A stretch of 64,000 nucleotides of DNA from an uncultured Porphyromonadaceae bacterium (lineage in GTDB: Bacteria > Bacteroidota > Bacteroidia > Bacteroidales > Muribaculaceae): positions 1-64,000 of the forward strand of contig CAJKRG010000001.1 of assembly GCA_905202215.1 (NCBI GenBank). Direction: 5' to 3'. The position numbers were made by a program, and so were the translations under genes. Position 1 is the stretch's first letter; every line of letters begins with the position of its first letter. This document shows positions 43,260-52,424 of the stretch, in pieces. The notes below the pieces were generated by a model. The model had not been told where the DNA came from, searched no databases, and saw only the letters and a list, made by a program, of their open reading frames with translations.

Positions 43260-44177
43260 TCACTTGGCGTGGTGATGGCCGGGCACTTCGCGGAGACCGT
43301 AGATCTTGGAGCTCCAGGGCGAATATGCGCGTTTCACTTTATTGATGGTGAGAATGGTGCTTTCAGCATCATGGGTGTTGAGATGCTCGTGAAGCGCCAT
43401 GATGATGGCGGCTATTTCCTCGCCGCTGTCCTGCTTCACAGAGGCTTTTTCCTCTTTGTCCACACCGTGTGCGCGCATCTTGTTCATGCGGGATACAGCA
43501 GAGCCGATCTTGCCTATGGCGTAGAACGAAAGACAGAGAACCAACAGGGCGGTGAAAACGATACACATCGCCATGATTGTCATGCCGAAACCGTTTTCGT
43601 CCATTTCGGCGAAGTTCTCGATCTTTTTGTTCGTATCCTTGATGATGTTTGCGCTCGAAGGAGTGATGTATCCAGAGCCGACACCGTCGCGGACGGCCCA
43701 TTCGCCGAATCCGTCTTCAGTTCGGGCCCATGTCTGGTCTGGCCCGAGACTCGCGGGAATAGTAACTTCATCGATGAGTGTCACGCCGTCTGCGTCATAG
43801 ATGCCAATCCAGTTATCCTGACCCGGAACGAGCACGAAACTGGTGTGGAATGTACCTTTGTTAGGCTCACCGTCGGCGAAAAACACCACGTGCTGGCGTT
43901 TGGGAATCTCGGTATTTACATCGCCGAGCGGCACAGGATAAAGACGGGGCTGGGTCGAGTCGTTTGTGAGAAACACGCTCGAAATTTCGAGTGGGGCGAA
44001 ATTCGAGTTGAAAAGCTCAATCCAAGCCTGCTTCTGACCGTAGTCGTCGACAATGCTGCTTTGGTTGCTCACCATGACCTCGTTGATACGAAGTCCCGAA
44101 CGGCTCTGTGCGAGAGCTGTCGTTGCGGCACCCGAGATCAGCAAGGCTGCGGCTATTGTGCTTATGATTTTTTTCAT
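43260..44177 (-). CDS. Lamin-tail domain / OadG-like gamma (delta) subunit
   Basis: 305 aa from ATG at 44175-44177, 1 bp after the mmdA stop. A signal peptide (1-23, ALAQ) precedes a lamin-tail (LTD) domain outside the cytoplasm (about 26-170; LRINEVMVSN, QAWIELFN). A transmembrane helix (198-224) and a basic/His-containing cytoplasmic tail (GHHHAK end) match the OadG/MmdD subunit, which links the alpha and beta subunits and often binds zinc. Such LTD-OadG fusions are found in Bacteroidota sodium decarboxylase operons; the role of the LTD domain is unknown. Confidence 0.88.
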   Translation of the reverse strand: MKKIISTIAAALLISGAATTALAQSRSGLRINEVMVSNQSSIVDDYGQKQAWIELFNSNFAPLEISSVFLTNDSTQPRLYPVPLGDVNTEIPKRQHVVFFADGEPNKGTFHTSFVLVPGQDNWIGIYDADGVTLIDEVTIPASLGPDQTWARTEDGFGEWAVRDGVGSGYITPSSANIIKDTNKKIENFAEMDENGFGMTIMAMCIVFTALLVLCLSFYAIGKIGSAVSRMNKMRAHGVDKEEKASVKQDSGEEIAAIIMALHEHLNTHDAESTILTINKVKRAYSPWSSKIYGLREVPGHHHAK

Positions 44178-44178
44178 A

Positions 44179-45732
44179 TTACAGAGGTATGTTGCCGTGC
44201 TTTTTGGCGGGGTTGACAACTTTCTTTGTGGCGAGCTGCTGCAGTGCGCGGATCACGCGGAAACGGGTATTGCGCGGCTCGATGACGTCGTCGATATAGC
44301 CGTATCTGGCAGCGTTGTAGGGGTTGCAGAAAAGTTTGTTGTATTCTGCCTCGCGGTCGGCGAGTACCTGTGCGGGATTGTCCGAAGCCTTGGCCTCTTT
44401 GGCATAGAGAACCTCGACAGCTCCGGCACCGCCCATGACAGCGATCTCGGCGGTAGGCCATGCATAGTTCATGTCGCCGCGGAGCTGCTTGCAGCTCATC
44501 ACGATATGGCTGCCTCCATAGCTCTTGCGAAGTGTGACTGTGACTTTAGGTACGGTGGCTTCGCCGAAGGCATACAGCAGTTTGGCTCCGTGGAGGATTA
44601 CACCGTTGTATTCCTGTCCGGTGCCCGGAAGGAATCCCGGAACGTCGACAAGAGTTACCAGAGGAATATTGAATGCGTCGCAGAAACGTACGAAGCGTGC
44701 ACCCTTGCGGGACGCGTTGCTGTCGAGCACGCCGGCGAGATATTTAGGCTGGTTGGCCACGATACCTACAGCCTGGCCGTTGAAACGGGCGAAACCGATT
44801 ATGAGGTTCTTTGCGTAGTCGCGCTGAACTTCGAGGAATTCACCGTTGTCGATGATCGCACCGATGACCTCATACATGTCGTAAGGACGGTTGGGCGAAT
44901 CGGGAATGATTTCGTTGAGCGAGTCTTCGAGACGGTCGATCGGATCGTTGCATTCAACCAGCGGCGGTTCTTCGAGGTTGTTCTGGGGAATGAAGGAGAA
45001 GAGTTTGCGGATTATCTTGAGTGCATCTTCGCCGTCTTCTGCAGCGAAATGGCATACACCGCTCTTCTGAGAGTGAACTTCAGCACCGCCGAGTGCATCC
45101 TGGGTCACATCTTCGCCTGTAACGGTCTTTACAACCTTCGGGCCGGTGAGGAACATGTAGGAGATTCCCTTGGCCATGATGGTGAAGTCGGTGAGGGCAG
45201 GGGAGTATACGGCACCGCCGGCACAGGGACCGAGAATTCCGGAAATCTGAGGAATCACGCCTGAAGCCATGATATTGCGCTGGAAGATTTCGGCATATCC
45301 GGCGAGGGCGTTGATGCCTTCCTGGATACGTGCGCCTCCCGAGTCGTTAAGACCGATGACGGGAGCGCCCATCTTCATGGCCATATCCATTACCTTGCAT
45401 ATCTTGAGGGCCATTGTTTCGGAAAGAGAACCTCCGAATACGGTGAAGTCCTGGGCGAAAACATAGACGAGTCGGCCGTCAATTGTACCGTAGCCGGTAA
45501 CGACGCCGTCGCCGAGATAGGATTTTTTTTCCTGGCCGAAGTTGGTGCAACGGTGGCGCACGAACATGTCGAGCTCCTCGAACGAACCTTCGTCGAGGAG
45601 CTGTGCAATACGCTCGCGGGCGGTATATTTACCTCTTTCGTGCTGTTTTTCTATCGCTTTTTCGCCACCGCCGAGACGGGCCTCAGTGCGGAGGGCGATG
45701 AGTTCTTGTACTTTTTCAAGCTGGCTGCTCAT
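44179..45732 (-). CDS. mmdA: Methylmalonyl-CoA decarboxylase alpha subunit (carboxyltransferase)
   Basis: 517 aa, carboxyltransferase family of acetyl/propionyl-CoA carboxylase beta type. N-terminal and C-terminal crotonase-like halves carry GLNDSGGARIQEG, GPCAGGAVYSPALTDF, LVDVPGFLPGTGQE and SYGGSHIVMSCK. It transfers the carboxyl group of methylmalonyl-CoA to biotin on MmdC, leaving propionyl-CoA. No biotin carboxylase gene accompanies it, which favours the decarboxylase over a carboxylase. It follows mce by 20 bp. Confidence 0.95.
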   Translation of the reverse strand: MSSQLEKVQELIALRTEARLGGGEKAIEKQHERGKYTARERIAQLLDEGSFEELDMFVRHRCTNFGQEKKSYLGDGVVTGYGTIDGRLVYVFAQDFTVFGGSLSETMALKICKVMDMAMKMGAPVIGLNDSGGARIQEGINALAGYAEIFQRNIMASGVIPQISGILGPCAGGAVYSPALTDFTIMAKGISYMFLTGPKVVKTVTGEDVTQDALGGAEVHSQKSGVCHFAAEDGEDALKIIRKLFSFIPQNNLEEPPLVECNDPIDRLEDSLNEIIPDSPNRPYDMYEVIGAIIDNGEFLEVQRDYAKNLIIGFARFNGQAVGIVANQPKYLAGVLDSNASRKGARFVRFCDAFNIPLVTLVDVPGFLPGTGQEYNGVILHGAKLLYAFGEATVPKVTVTLRKSYGGSHIVMSCKQLRGDMNYAWPTAEIAVMGGAGAVEVLYAKEAKASDNPAQVLADREAEYNKLFCNPYNAARYGYIDDVIEPRNTRFRVIRALQQLATKKVVNPAKKHGNIPL

Positions 45733-45752
45733 AGTGGTATATATGGTATATT

Positions 45753-46175
45753 TTATTTCTTTTTGGGATCTTCGCAGAGTTCAACCAGAGTGCCTACGGT
45801 CGATTTTGGGTGAAGGAATGCGATATTGAGGCCTTCAGCACCTTTGCGGGGAGCCTTGTCGATGAGACGGCAGCCTTTTTCCTCTGCTTCGGCAAGAGCG
45901 TTGGCCACACCGTCTTCTACGGCGAATGCAACGTGCTGAATGCCGCCGCGACCACCGTTGTTGGCAATAAATTTGGAGATGGCGCTGTCTTCCGAGGTAC
46001 CTTCAAGGAGTTCGATTTTGGTCTGTCCTACCTGGAAGAATGCGGTGCGCACTTTCTGGTCTGCGACTTCTTCGATAGCGAAGCATTTGAAACCAAGAAT
46101 ATTCTCGTAGAAAGGGATTGCTTCGTCAAGCGAAGGAACGGCAATGCCGATGTGTTCAATATGGGAAATTTCCAT
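45753..46175 (-). CDS. mce: Methylmalonyl-CoA epimerase
   Basis: 140 aa vicinal-oxygen-chelate fold protein. Metal ligands fit His in IEHIGIAV, the Gln/Glu in TKIELLEG, His in IQHVAFAV and Glu in GTLVELCE. It interconverts the (R) and (S) forms of methylmalonyl-CoA so that the product of the B12-dependent mutase can be decarboxylated. First gene of the propionate operon, with a -7 box about 108 bp upstream. Confidence 0.95.
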   Translation of the reverse strand: MEISHIEHIGIAVPSLDEAIPFYENILGFKCFAIEEVADQKVRTAFFQVGQTKIELLEGTSEDSAISKFIANNGGRGGIQHVAFAVEDGVANALAEAEEKGCRLIDKAPRKGAEGLNIAFLHPKSTVGTLVELCEDPKKK

Positions 46176-46282
46176 AGTAAATTATATAAATGATTGTGTT
46201 TTTGTAAATTAAGTAAATGAGCAATAAAAGCCAAGGAAGCAATGACGCGTTGACGCGCCGCTGATTCCCGGCTTCCGATATG

Positions 46283-46290
46283 CAAATATA
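46283..46290 (-). promoter_or_regulatory. -7 promoter box for the propionate operon
   Basis: The minus strand reads TATATTTG at 46290-46283, a full TAnnTTTG match; ATTG at 46316-46313 is an imperfect -33. The predicted leader of about 100 nt before mce has no recognised riboswitch. Confidence 0.55.
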
Positions 46291-46347
46291 AACAAATTTT
46301 GTAGAATGGTCTCAATCATCGATTAAAAATCGACGATTTCAGATTCT

Positions 46348-46812
46348 TCAATCGTTTGAAATGGGGATAGGACGACGGAGAACCTGTGAGAATGACATCA
46401 TGGTCTCTGTCGAGGTGACCGGAAGTGTGCGGATCCGGTTTTTGATAAGGTCGTAGAGATGTTTGTTGTCATGTGCATAGAGCTTGACCATGAGGTCATA
46501 GCGACCGCCGACGATATGGCATTCGGTCACCTCCGGAATTGCCGAGAGTGCTTCTATAACAGGATCGATGTCGGTATCCGGCAGCAGGCTGACCCCGAGA
46601 TAGGCGATTACATTGAGACCGACAGTCTCAGGATCGACGAGACATTCCGAACCGATAATTACTTTGTTCTGCAGAAGACGCTGTACACGCTGATGTACGG
46701 CCGCACCCGAAACTCCATATTCGCGTGCGATTTCAAGATAGGGAGTACGTGCGTTTGTCGTAAGTGAATGGAGGATAGTAAGATCGAGGTTGTCGAAAAA
46801 TTGTCGTGCCAT
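46348..46812 (-). CDS. Lrp/AsnC family transcriptional regulator
   Basis: 154 aa. An N-terminal winged helix (about 5-60; LDLTILHSLTTNARTPYLEIA, VSGAAVHQRVQRL) is joined to a RAM effector-binding domain (about 70-145; VTECHIVGGRYDLMVKLYA). These regulators form octamers and respond to amino acids. It has its own promoter and is followed after 172 bp by the mce leader on the same strand; control of the propionate operon or a global role are both possible. Confidence 0.93.
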   Translation of the reverse strand: MARQFFDNLDLTILHSLTTNARTPYLEIAREYGVSGAAVHQRVQRLLQNKVIIGSECLVDPETVGLNVIAYLGVSLLPDTDIDPVIEALSAIPEVTECHIVGGRYDLMVKLYAHDNKHLYDLIKNRIRTLPVTSTETMMSFSQVLRRPIPISND

Positions 46813-46864
46813 GTATGATGTTTTTAGGCTTGATTGTGATGATTGTAAGGTTAGCTTAGTGTCA

Positions 46865-46896
46865 CAAAGTTAATATAAAATGCATTGAATGACAAA
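46865..46896 (-). promoter_or_regulatory. Bacteroidota primary promoter for the Lrp regulator
   Basis: On the minus strand TTTG (46896-46893), a 20-nt spacer and TAACTTTG (46872-46865) match the -33/-7 consensus fully, about 53 bp upstream of the Lrp start codon. Confidence 0.7.
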
Positions 46897-47106
46897 ATCA
46901 TATTTAAATATTTAATTTTTTTAAACAAATTTGTGTTTTTTAATGTGCGTATGTCCAGGAATGTATGTCGACATTTGTTAAATGTTTTCTTAGATGAAAT
47001 GTCTGCGGTGGACGTAAAACCGTTGTTTTGGTTAAGAATTGTTAATAATAGAGTTCTGTTACTATTTATAGAGCCTGTAGCCGATTCTTTTGTTGGGAAA
47101 AAGACA

Positions 47107-47114
47107 TATATTTG
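47107..47114 (+). promoter_or_regulatory. -7 promoter box for the ECF sigma gene
   Basis: TATATTTG matches TAnnTTTG and ends 35 bp before the sigma-factor ATG at 47150. A TTTG at 47089-47092 is only 14 nt upstream, too close for the usual -33. Confidence 0.5.
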
Positions 47115-47149
47115 CAGGCCTTAACCTGAAAAAGAGATAGACTCGCGAC

Positions 47150-47752
47150 ATGTTCCGGTCTATCATTACCATGGAGAAACAAGTGGAACAAGAGAGCATG
47201 CTTATCAAGAATCTGATGAATGGCGATCGTGCGTCATTCGACAGGATATATGATATATATGCCGGTCGGCTCTACGCTTTCTCGTTGGAATTCTGCAAGA
47301 CCAAAGCTGATGCCGAAGATATCGTTCAGGATGTCTTTATAAAACTCTGGATACACCGCAGTCATATAAGAAATACAGATTCTGTAAAAAGCCTTTTGTT
47401 CGCCATGGCGCGGAATGCATTGATAAAATCATGGAAGGCGAAGATGGAACTGCGGTTCGGATCCTATTCGGAAGCCGGCTCTATGGCGAGTGAGGATACA
47501 TCCGAACAGGAATACCTGGAATTGGAAACACTTGTGAACGGATATATCGACCGGTTGACTCCGACTCAGCGTGAAGTCGTAAGAATGTCTCGTTTTGAAC
47601 ACAAATGTCATAGAGAGATAGCCGAGAATCTGGGACTATCTGTCCAGACTGTGAAAAACGCACTTTCACAGGGGTTGAGAAGTGTGCGTCTGAATCTTGG
47701 AAAACACCTTTTTTTCATATTGCAATTTTATGGTTTAATTCACACATTATAA
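47150..47752 (+). CDS. ECF sigma factor (SusC-linked, FecI-like)
   Basis: 200 aa. Sigma region 2 (FDRIYDIYAGRLYAFSLEF, DAEDIVQDVFIKLW) and region 4 (LTPTQREVVRMSRFEH, CHREIAENLGLSVQTVKNAL) are complete. A second Met seven codons in is an alternative start. With the FecR-like gene 17 bp downstream and a SusC carrying an STN domain, it forms a trans-envelope switch: ligand at SusC releases the anti-sigma and the sigma factor transcribes the PUL. Confidence 0.95.
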   Translation: MFRSIITMEKQVEQESMLIKNLMNGDRASFDRIYDIYAGRLYAFSLEFCKTKADAEDIVQDVFIKLWIHRSHIRNTDSVKSLLFAMARNALIKSWKAKMELRFGSYSEAGSMASEDTSEQEYLELETLVNGYIDRLTPTQREVVRMSRFEHKCHREIAENLGLSVQTVKNALSQGLRSVRLNLGKHLFFILQFYGLIHTL

Positions 47753-47769
47753 TAATAAGAGTAGGTTCA

Positions 47770-48705
47770 ATGGACAGACCTGAACATAACATAAACACCA
47801 ATCTTGGTATCGATGATGAACTGGAGGAGAATCTGCGGCATTCGTGGCAGACTTTTGTCCAGGAAGATGACGATGCTCATAGAGACGATCTCGATAGAAT
47901 CAAGAAACGGATCGATGCTTTTATCGACGGTTATGAGCAGGAAAAAATACGTCGACTTTCCCGCTGGCATATATGGGGTAAAATCGCTGCTGTACTTGTT
48001 CCGCTGCTGATCATCGGTCTGTCGGTATTGATTATTGTTCCATTCAGGCCTGAACCCTACGTCGACCAACCTCTCTGTGTTGTCACCGGTGACCGGGAGC
48101 GTGCCACGGTGATTCTTCCTGACGGAACAGATGTGAGCCTTAACTCCGATACGCGTCTTTCGTATGGCTCCGGCTTTACTACAGATTCGATTCGGTCTGT
48201 GTCGCTTACCGGCGAAGCATATTTTAATGTGGCCAAAGATGCGGCACGTCCTTTTGTTATATCACTTGATAATATTAAGGTGAGAGTTCTTGGAACTTCT
48301 TTCAATGTCAGGAGTCTTCCAGATGGTTCTGGTGTCGGGATAGCTCTTGTCGAGGGAGCTGTTGAACTGATAGCTCCCGACGAGCGCATAATTCTTAGTC
48401 CGGGTAATGTGGCAAATTATGATCCGCTCAGCAATACTTTCGTTATCGAAGAGCATGGATGCCATCTGGCAACAGGCTGGATGCGCCATGAAAAATCGTA
48501 TGTAAATGTATCGCCCGACTCTCTCATCGAAATGCTGGAACATGAATATGGTATGACGTTATCCTCTGAGGCAAGAGCAAGTATAGACGATGCTTTTACA
48601 GGTACACTTCCGGATAACAATCCTGCTGAAATACTGACGATATTAAGCGAGGTTTATAACTTCGATATAGAAGCCGCCACCTTGAAAATCAGGTCGGTAG
48701 AGTAG
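47770..48705 (+). CDS. FecR-family anti-sigma factor
   Basis: 311 aa. A cytoplasmic N-terminal region (1-75), one transmembrane helix (about 78-97, IAAVLVPLLIIGLSVLII), a periplasmic FecR domain (about 110-225; RATVILPDGTDVSLNSDTRL, GEAYFNVAKD, FNVRSLPDG) and a C-terminal DUF4974-like secretin/STN-like domain (about 240-311). It is predicted to hold the preceding sigma factor and to touch the STN domain of SusC. Confidence 0.94.
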   Translation: MDRPEHNINTNLGIDDELEENLRHSWQTFVQEDDDAHRDDLDRIKKRIDAFIDGYEQEKIRRLSRWHIWGKIAAVLVPLLIIGLSVLIIVPFRPEPYVDQPLCVVTGDRERATVILPDGTDVSLNSDTRLSYGSGFTTDSIRSVSLTGEAYFNVAKDAARPFVISLDNIKVRVLGTSFNVRSLPDGSGVGIALVEGAVELIAPDERIILSPGNVANYDPLSNTFVIEEHGCHLATGWMRHEKSYVNVSPDSLIEMLEHEYGMTLSSEARASIDDAFTGTLPDNNPAEILTILSEVYNFDIEAATLKIRSVE

Positions 48706-48716
48706 AGGATTCAAAA

Positions 48717-48734
48717 ATATGTTTTAAAACATAT
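48717..48734. promoter_or_regulatory. 18-bp perfect palindrome upstream of susC
   Basis: atatgttttaaaacatat is a perfect 18-bp palindrome in the 103-bp gap between the anti-sigma gene and susC, 75 bp before the susC ATG. It may be an operator or, in RNA, a small A/U-rich hairpin ending the sigma/anti-sigma message. Confidence 0.45.
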
Positions 48735-48808
48735 AATTATTTTGGTACGATATGGTCAGGATTGGGTCTTAGGGGTCAGTAAAACCATACTAAACCAATC
48801 TAACATTT

Positions 48809-51800
48809 ATGAACAACTATCGTCCATTTCTAAAAAGCATCATCATTCTGGTGATCATGCTGCTTGGCGGCCTTGGTTCGAGAGCTCAGTCGGCGCCTGC
48901 CGTCACTCTCAACCTTAAAAATGCCACAGTGGAAACGGTACTTCAGAGAATCGAGGAGCAGACTCCATATAGATTCTCGTACCAGAACTCTGTGCTCGAT
49001 AAAAAAGCGGATATAACCCTCAAAGTCGAGAATGCTCCTGTGCCAGATGTGCTCCGCAAGGTTCTGACAGGCCGGAATCTTACTTTTACTGTGGTATCGC
49101 CTAAGTCTATCGTAATCGTGAAAAAAAGTGCCGCAGGTGGCAGTCCGACAGAGAAATCTCCCGTAAAGCAGATAAGCGGCAAGATCACTGATGAGAATGG
49201 CGAGCCTCTTACCGGAGCATCTATAACAGCCGATGGCGACCGCACCCTTGCCATAGCCGATATCGATGGCAATTTTACGATTAAAGTGCCTGTGGGGCAG
49301 ACTCTGACCGTCTCCATGGTCGGTATGTATCCCGTTAAATTCAAGGTCGGCGACAAGTCAACCTACGATATTGAAATGCAGAGTGCCGACGAGGCTCTCG
49401 ATCAAGTGGTGGTGATCGGTTACGGTACTGTCAAAAAAGCCAATCTGGTAGGAGCTGTCGATCAGATCGATTCGAAGCTTATCGCAGAGCGTGGTCACAA
49501 TAATGTAGCCCGTGCGCTTCAGGGCCAGATTCCGGGTCTTAATGTCACCTTGGGCGACGGCAAACCTTCTCGAGGTTCTTCTATAAATATACGTGGTACA
49601 GGTTCTATCGGCAGTGGCGGAAGTCCGTTAGTGCTTATCGACGGGGTCGAGAGCGATATCAGTTCCGTCAATCCTGCCGATGTGGAAAGTGTCTCGGTGC
49701 TGAAAGACGCATCGTCAGCCGCTATCTACGGCGCGCGCGGTGCATTCGGCGTCATACTTATAACAACCCGCAAAGGTACCGCCGGCAAGACCAAGGTCAA
49801 CTATAACGGACGATTCTCCATAAACGAACGACTCTATAAATGGGAAGACGAAGTGGAGACAAACGGACTTCAGTGGTTCGACAATTTTGTGAACGCATAT
49901 GTTGCGAAAGAAGAGCAGCAGCCTAAGGGCATCAACAATGTGTTCCCGATAAACAGCGGTTACCGTGACCGTCTGGAGGCCTGGGTAAATGACCCGACTC
50001 AGTCTCCGGTCGGTATGAGTCCGGATGGAAAGAAATATGAATACTATGGCAACAATAACTGGTTCAGTGAATTCTATAAGAAAAGCAGTCTGGCGACCGA
50101 GCATTCACTCAGCGTATCCGGAGGCAACGATAAGTGCCGTTATTATGTCTCGGGACGCTATTCATATGATAATGGTATCTATAAGGTAGGCGACCAGTAT
50201 TTCAAAAACTATAATACACGTGCCAGAGGTGAGCTTCAGATCAGTCCGCAAGTTAAGATAGAAAATATCACCAGCCTTACAATCAATGATTTTAAGGAAC
50301 CGATGGTGTTATATGACGATCAGCATCCGTTGCGCATGCTAATGCATCAGGGCTATCCGATGCAACAGGCCAAGAATCCGGACGGAACATGGACTGAATT
50401 TGCAGTCTATTCGGGTTATGCCGGTTTTATCGAAGATACATCATGGCAGAAAAAACGCATCAGATATATACGTAACCAGACAGCTCTGACCTGGGAAGCC
50501 ATCAAAGACCAGTTATTTATAAAGGGTGATTTCTCGTGGTGGCATAAATCGCAGGTAAACGAATCGCGTAATACGCAGATGGAATTTTCCACCGGTCCCG
50601 GTCTTACGGGTACACGCGGCTCATTCTCGAAATTCGACCGCTATACCTATAATACCGAATATTATTCGGCGAATGCGACGGCAAACTATATACCCAGATT
50701 CAGCAATGACGACCACTATCTCAATGTACTGGCCGGTTTCAACATCGAACACAGTAAATATGGATGGTATCGCATGTATCGTCGTGGAAATCTTTCCGAC
50801 AAATATACATCATTCAATCTGATGGACGGAGACATGCTTACAGCCAGCCTTGGCGAAGGCGGAAACGAGTGGGCTTACGCAGGCATTCTTTTCCGTGCCG
50901 ATTATACATTCAAAAGAAGATACCTGGCCGAATTCAGCGGCCGCTATGACGGTTCCTCCAAATTCCCACGCGATTCACAATGGGGTTTCTTTCCATCGGG
51001 TTCTTTGGCATGGCGTTTTTCTGAAGAAAATTTCCTCGAATCGGCACGTGGATGGCTCACGAACGGCAAACTCCGTCTTTCTGTCGGCTCGCTTGGCAAC
51101 GGCAATGCCTCTCCGTACAGTTTTATGTCGCTCGTAAATCCTTCGACAACAAGTGTGTTGATCGACGGAACTAAGAAGACCTATGCATATGTCCCCGGCC
51201 TTGTACCTTCGGGCCTCACATGGGAGCGTACTACGACCTACAATGTCGGCCTCGACCTTAGTGCTCTCAACGACCGTCTGTCATTTCAGGGTGATTATTA
51301 TGTCCGGAAGACTACCGATATGTATACTGCCGGCCCGACGCTACCTGCCGTACTCGGGGCCGGAGCACCTAAAGGCAACTATGCCGATATGCGTACCAAT
51401 GGCTGGGAACTGTCGCTCACATGGCGCGATCAGTTCAGTCTTGCCGGCAAGCCGTTCAGCTATAGTGTGAAAGGTATGGTCTGGGATTATTATTCTACCA
51501 TTACAAAATTCAACAACGATACCCGCAGCCTTTCCACATATTATGAGGGACAGCGCGTAGGAGAAATCTGGGGCTATCATATAGAAGGTCTGTATGAGCA
51601 TGAAGATCAAGTGGCGGCCCGTACTACAGGAACAAAAGTCGGCAACTATGATTATTCGCAACCCCGAGGTCCGAAATCCGACGGCACTTATGCCCCCAAC
51701 GGCAAAGTAAATCAGGCCTCTGTAGCGAAAGTATCTCAGAAATCAAACCAGTATCTTCCCGGCGACCTCATGTATGCCGACCTCAACAACGACGGTCTTG

Positions 51801-52411
51801 TGAATACAGGCAGCAATACAGCCGATGATCCCGGCGACCGCCGTGTGATAGGCAACAGTCTTCCCCGTTATCAGTTCGGTCTGACTCTTAGCGCCAACTG
51901 GAACGGAATCGGTATCAGCGCATTCTTCCAGGGTGTGGGCCGCAAGCATTGGTATCCGTCATCCGAAACAAGTTTCTTCTGGGGCAAATATGGCCGTCCT
52001 TACGGTTATGACCTTCTTGAGCACAGAGCCGAAAACGTATGGTCGGAAGATAATCCGAACGCTTATTGGCCACGTGTGCGCGGCTATGTGTCGAACAGCG
52101 GCAACTACGAACTTACCACTGTCAACGACCGCTATCTTCAGAATCTTGCCTATGTGCGTCTGAAAAATCTTCAGATCGACTATAGTTTCAAAAAGAAAAT
52201 ATGCCAGGCTTTATGTATGAGTGATCTCCGCGTCTACGTGCAGGCCGAGAATCTATTTACCCTTTCACCGTTCTTCAAGCATTGCAAGACAATCGATCCG
52301 GAGGGTACCGGACTTGGCGACGCCGATTTCTCTACCTCCAATGATCGAGGGGCCGGTACGGGCTATCCTTTCATGCGTACTTGGACGCTGGGCCTGTCAG
52401 TTTCATTCTAA
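48809..52411 (+). CDS. SusC-like TonB-dependent receptor with STN domain
   Basis: 1200 aa outer-membrane transporter. Signal peptide (ends about residue 27, SRAQS), STN domain (about 30-105; LKNATVETVLQRIEEQTPY) for signalling to FecR, a carboxypeptidase-regulatory-like domain (about 120-190), a TonB-box-like DQVVVIGYGTVKK (about 199-211), plug domain (LIDGVESDISSVNPADVESV, GARGAFGVILITTR) and a long beta-barrel ending in Phe (LGLSVSF). It imports the glycan captured by the SusD partner, which starts 13 bp downstream. STN-bearing SusC proteins are typical of ECF-controlled PULs, often for host or cell-wall glycans. Confidence 0.97.
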   Translation: MNNYRPFLKSIIILVIMLLGGLGSRAQSAPAVTLNLKNATVETVLQRIEEQTPYRFSYQNSVLDKKADITLKVENAPVPDVLRKVLTGRNLTFTVVSPKSIVIVKKSAAGGSPTEKSPVKQISGKITDENGEPLTGASITADGDRTLAIADIDGNFTIKVPVGQTLTVSMVGMYPVKFKVGDKSTYDIEMQSADEALDQVVVIGYGTVKKANLVGAVDQIDSKLIAERGHNNVARALQGQIPGLNVTLGDGKPSRGSSINIRGTGSIGSGGSPLVLIDGVESDISSVNPADVESVSVLKDASSAAIYGARGAFGVILITTRKGTAGKTKVNYNGRFSINERLYKWEDEVETNGLQWFDNFVNAYVAKEEQQPKGINNVFPINSGYRDRLEAWVNDPTQSPVGMSPDGKKYEYYGNNNWFSEFYKKSSLATEHSLSVSGGNDKCRYYVSGRYSYDNGIYKVGDQYFKNYNTRARGELQISPQVKIENITSLTINDFKEPMVLYDDQHPLRMLMHQGYPMQQAKNPDGTWTEFAVYSGYAGFIEDTSWQKKRIRYIRNQTALTWEAIKDQLFIKGDFSWWHKSQVNESRNTQMEFSTGPGLTGTRGSFSKFDRYTYNTEYYSANATANYIPRFSNDDHYLNVLAGFNIEHSKYGWYRMYRRGNLSDKYTSFNLMDGDMLTASLGEGGNEWAYAGILFRADYTFKRRYLAEFSGRYDGSSKFPRDSQWGFFPSGSLAWRFSEENFLESARGWLTNGKLRLSVGSLGNGNASPYSFMSLVNPSTTSVLIDGTKKTYAYVPGLVPSGLTWERTTTYNVGLDLSALNDRLSFQGDYYVRKTTDMYTAGPTLPAVLGAGAPKGNYADMRTNGWELSLTWRDQFSLAGKPFSYSVKGMVWDYYSTITKFNNDTRSLSTYYEGQRVGEIWGYHIEGLYEHEDQVAARTTGTKVGNYDYSQPRGPKSDGTYAPNGKVNQASVAKVSQKSNQYLPGDLMYADLNNDGLVNTGSNTADDPGDRRVIGNSLPRYQFGLTLSANWNGIGISAFFQGVGRKHWYPSSETSFFWGKYGRPYGYDLLEHRAENVWSEDNPNAYWPRVRGYVSNSGNYELTTVNDRYLQNLAYVRLKNLQIDYSFKKKICQALCMSDLRVYVQAENLFTLSPFFKHCKTIDPEGTGLGDADFSTSNDRGAGTGYPFMRTWTLGLSVSF

Positions 52412-52424
52412 ATCAGACAATAAC

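Larger units (their letters stand above)
46813..47149. other. 337-bp divergent intergenic region
   Basis: A/T-rich spacer between the Lrp gene and the ECF sigma gene. It holds the Lrp promoter near one end and a -7 box for the sigma gene near the other. A 79-codon plus-strand frame inside it (46885-47124) is not convincing as a gene. No repeat, tRNA or riboswitch was recognised. Confidence 0.6.

Noticed and set aside
43269..45264. Long plus-strand frames (315 and 403 codons) opposite the OadG-like gene and mmdA
   Set aside because: They are antisense to well-recognised genes, have no family features and reflect the codon bias of the true strand.
46885..47124. 79-codon frame in the divergent Lrp/sigma spacer
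   Set aside because: It runs across the promoter elements of both genes, is Phe/Leu/Val-rich from A/T-rich DNA, and matches nothing recognised.
52221..52424. Upstream extension of the SusD frame
   Set aside because: It overlaps the susC coding end in another frame; the lipoprotein signal beginning at 52425 fixes the true start.
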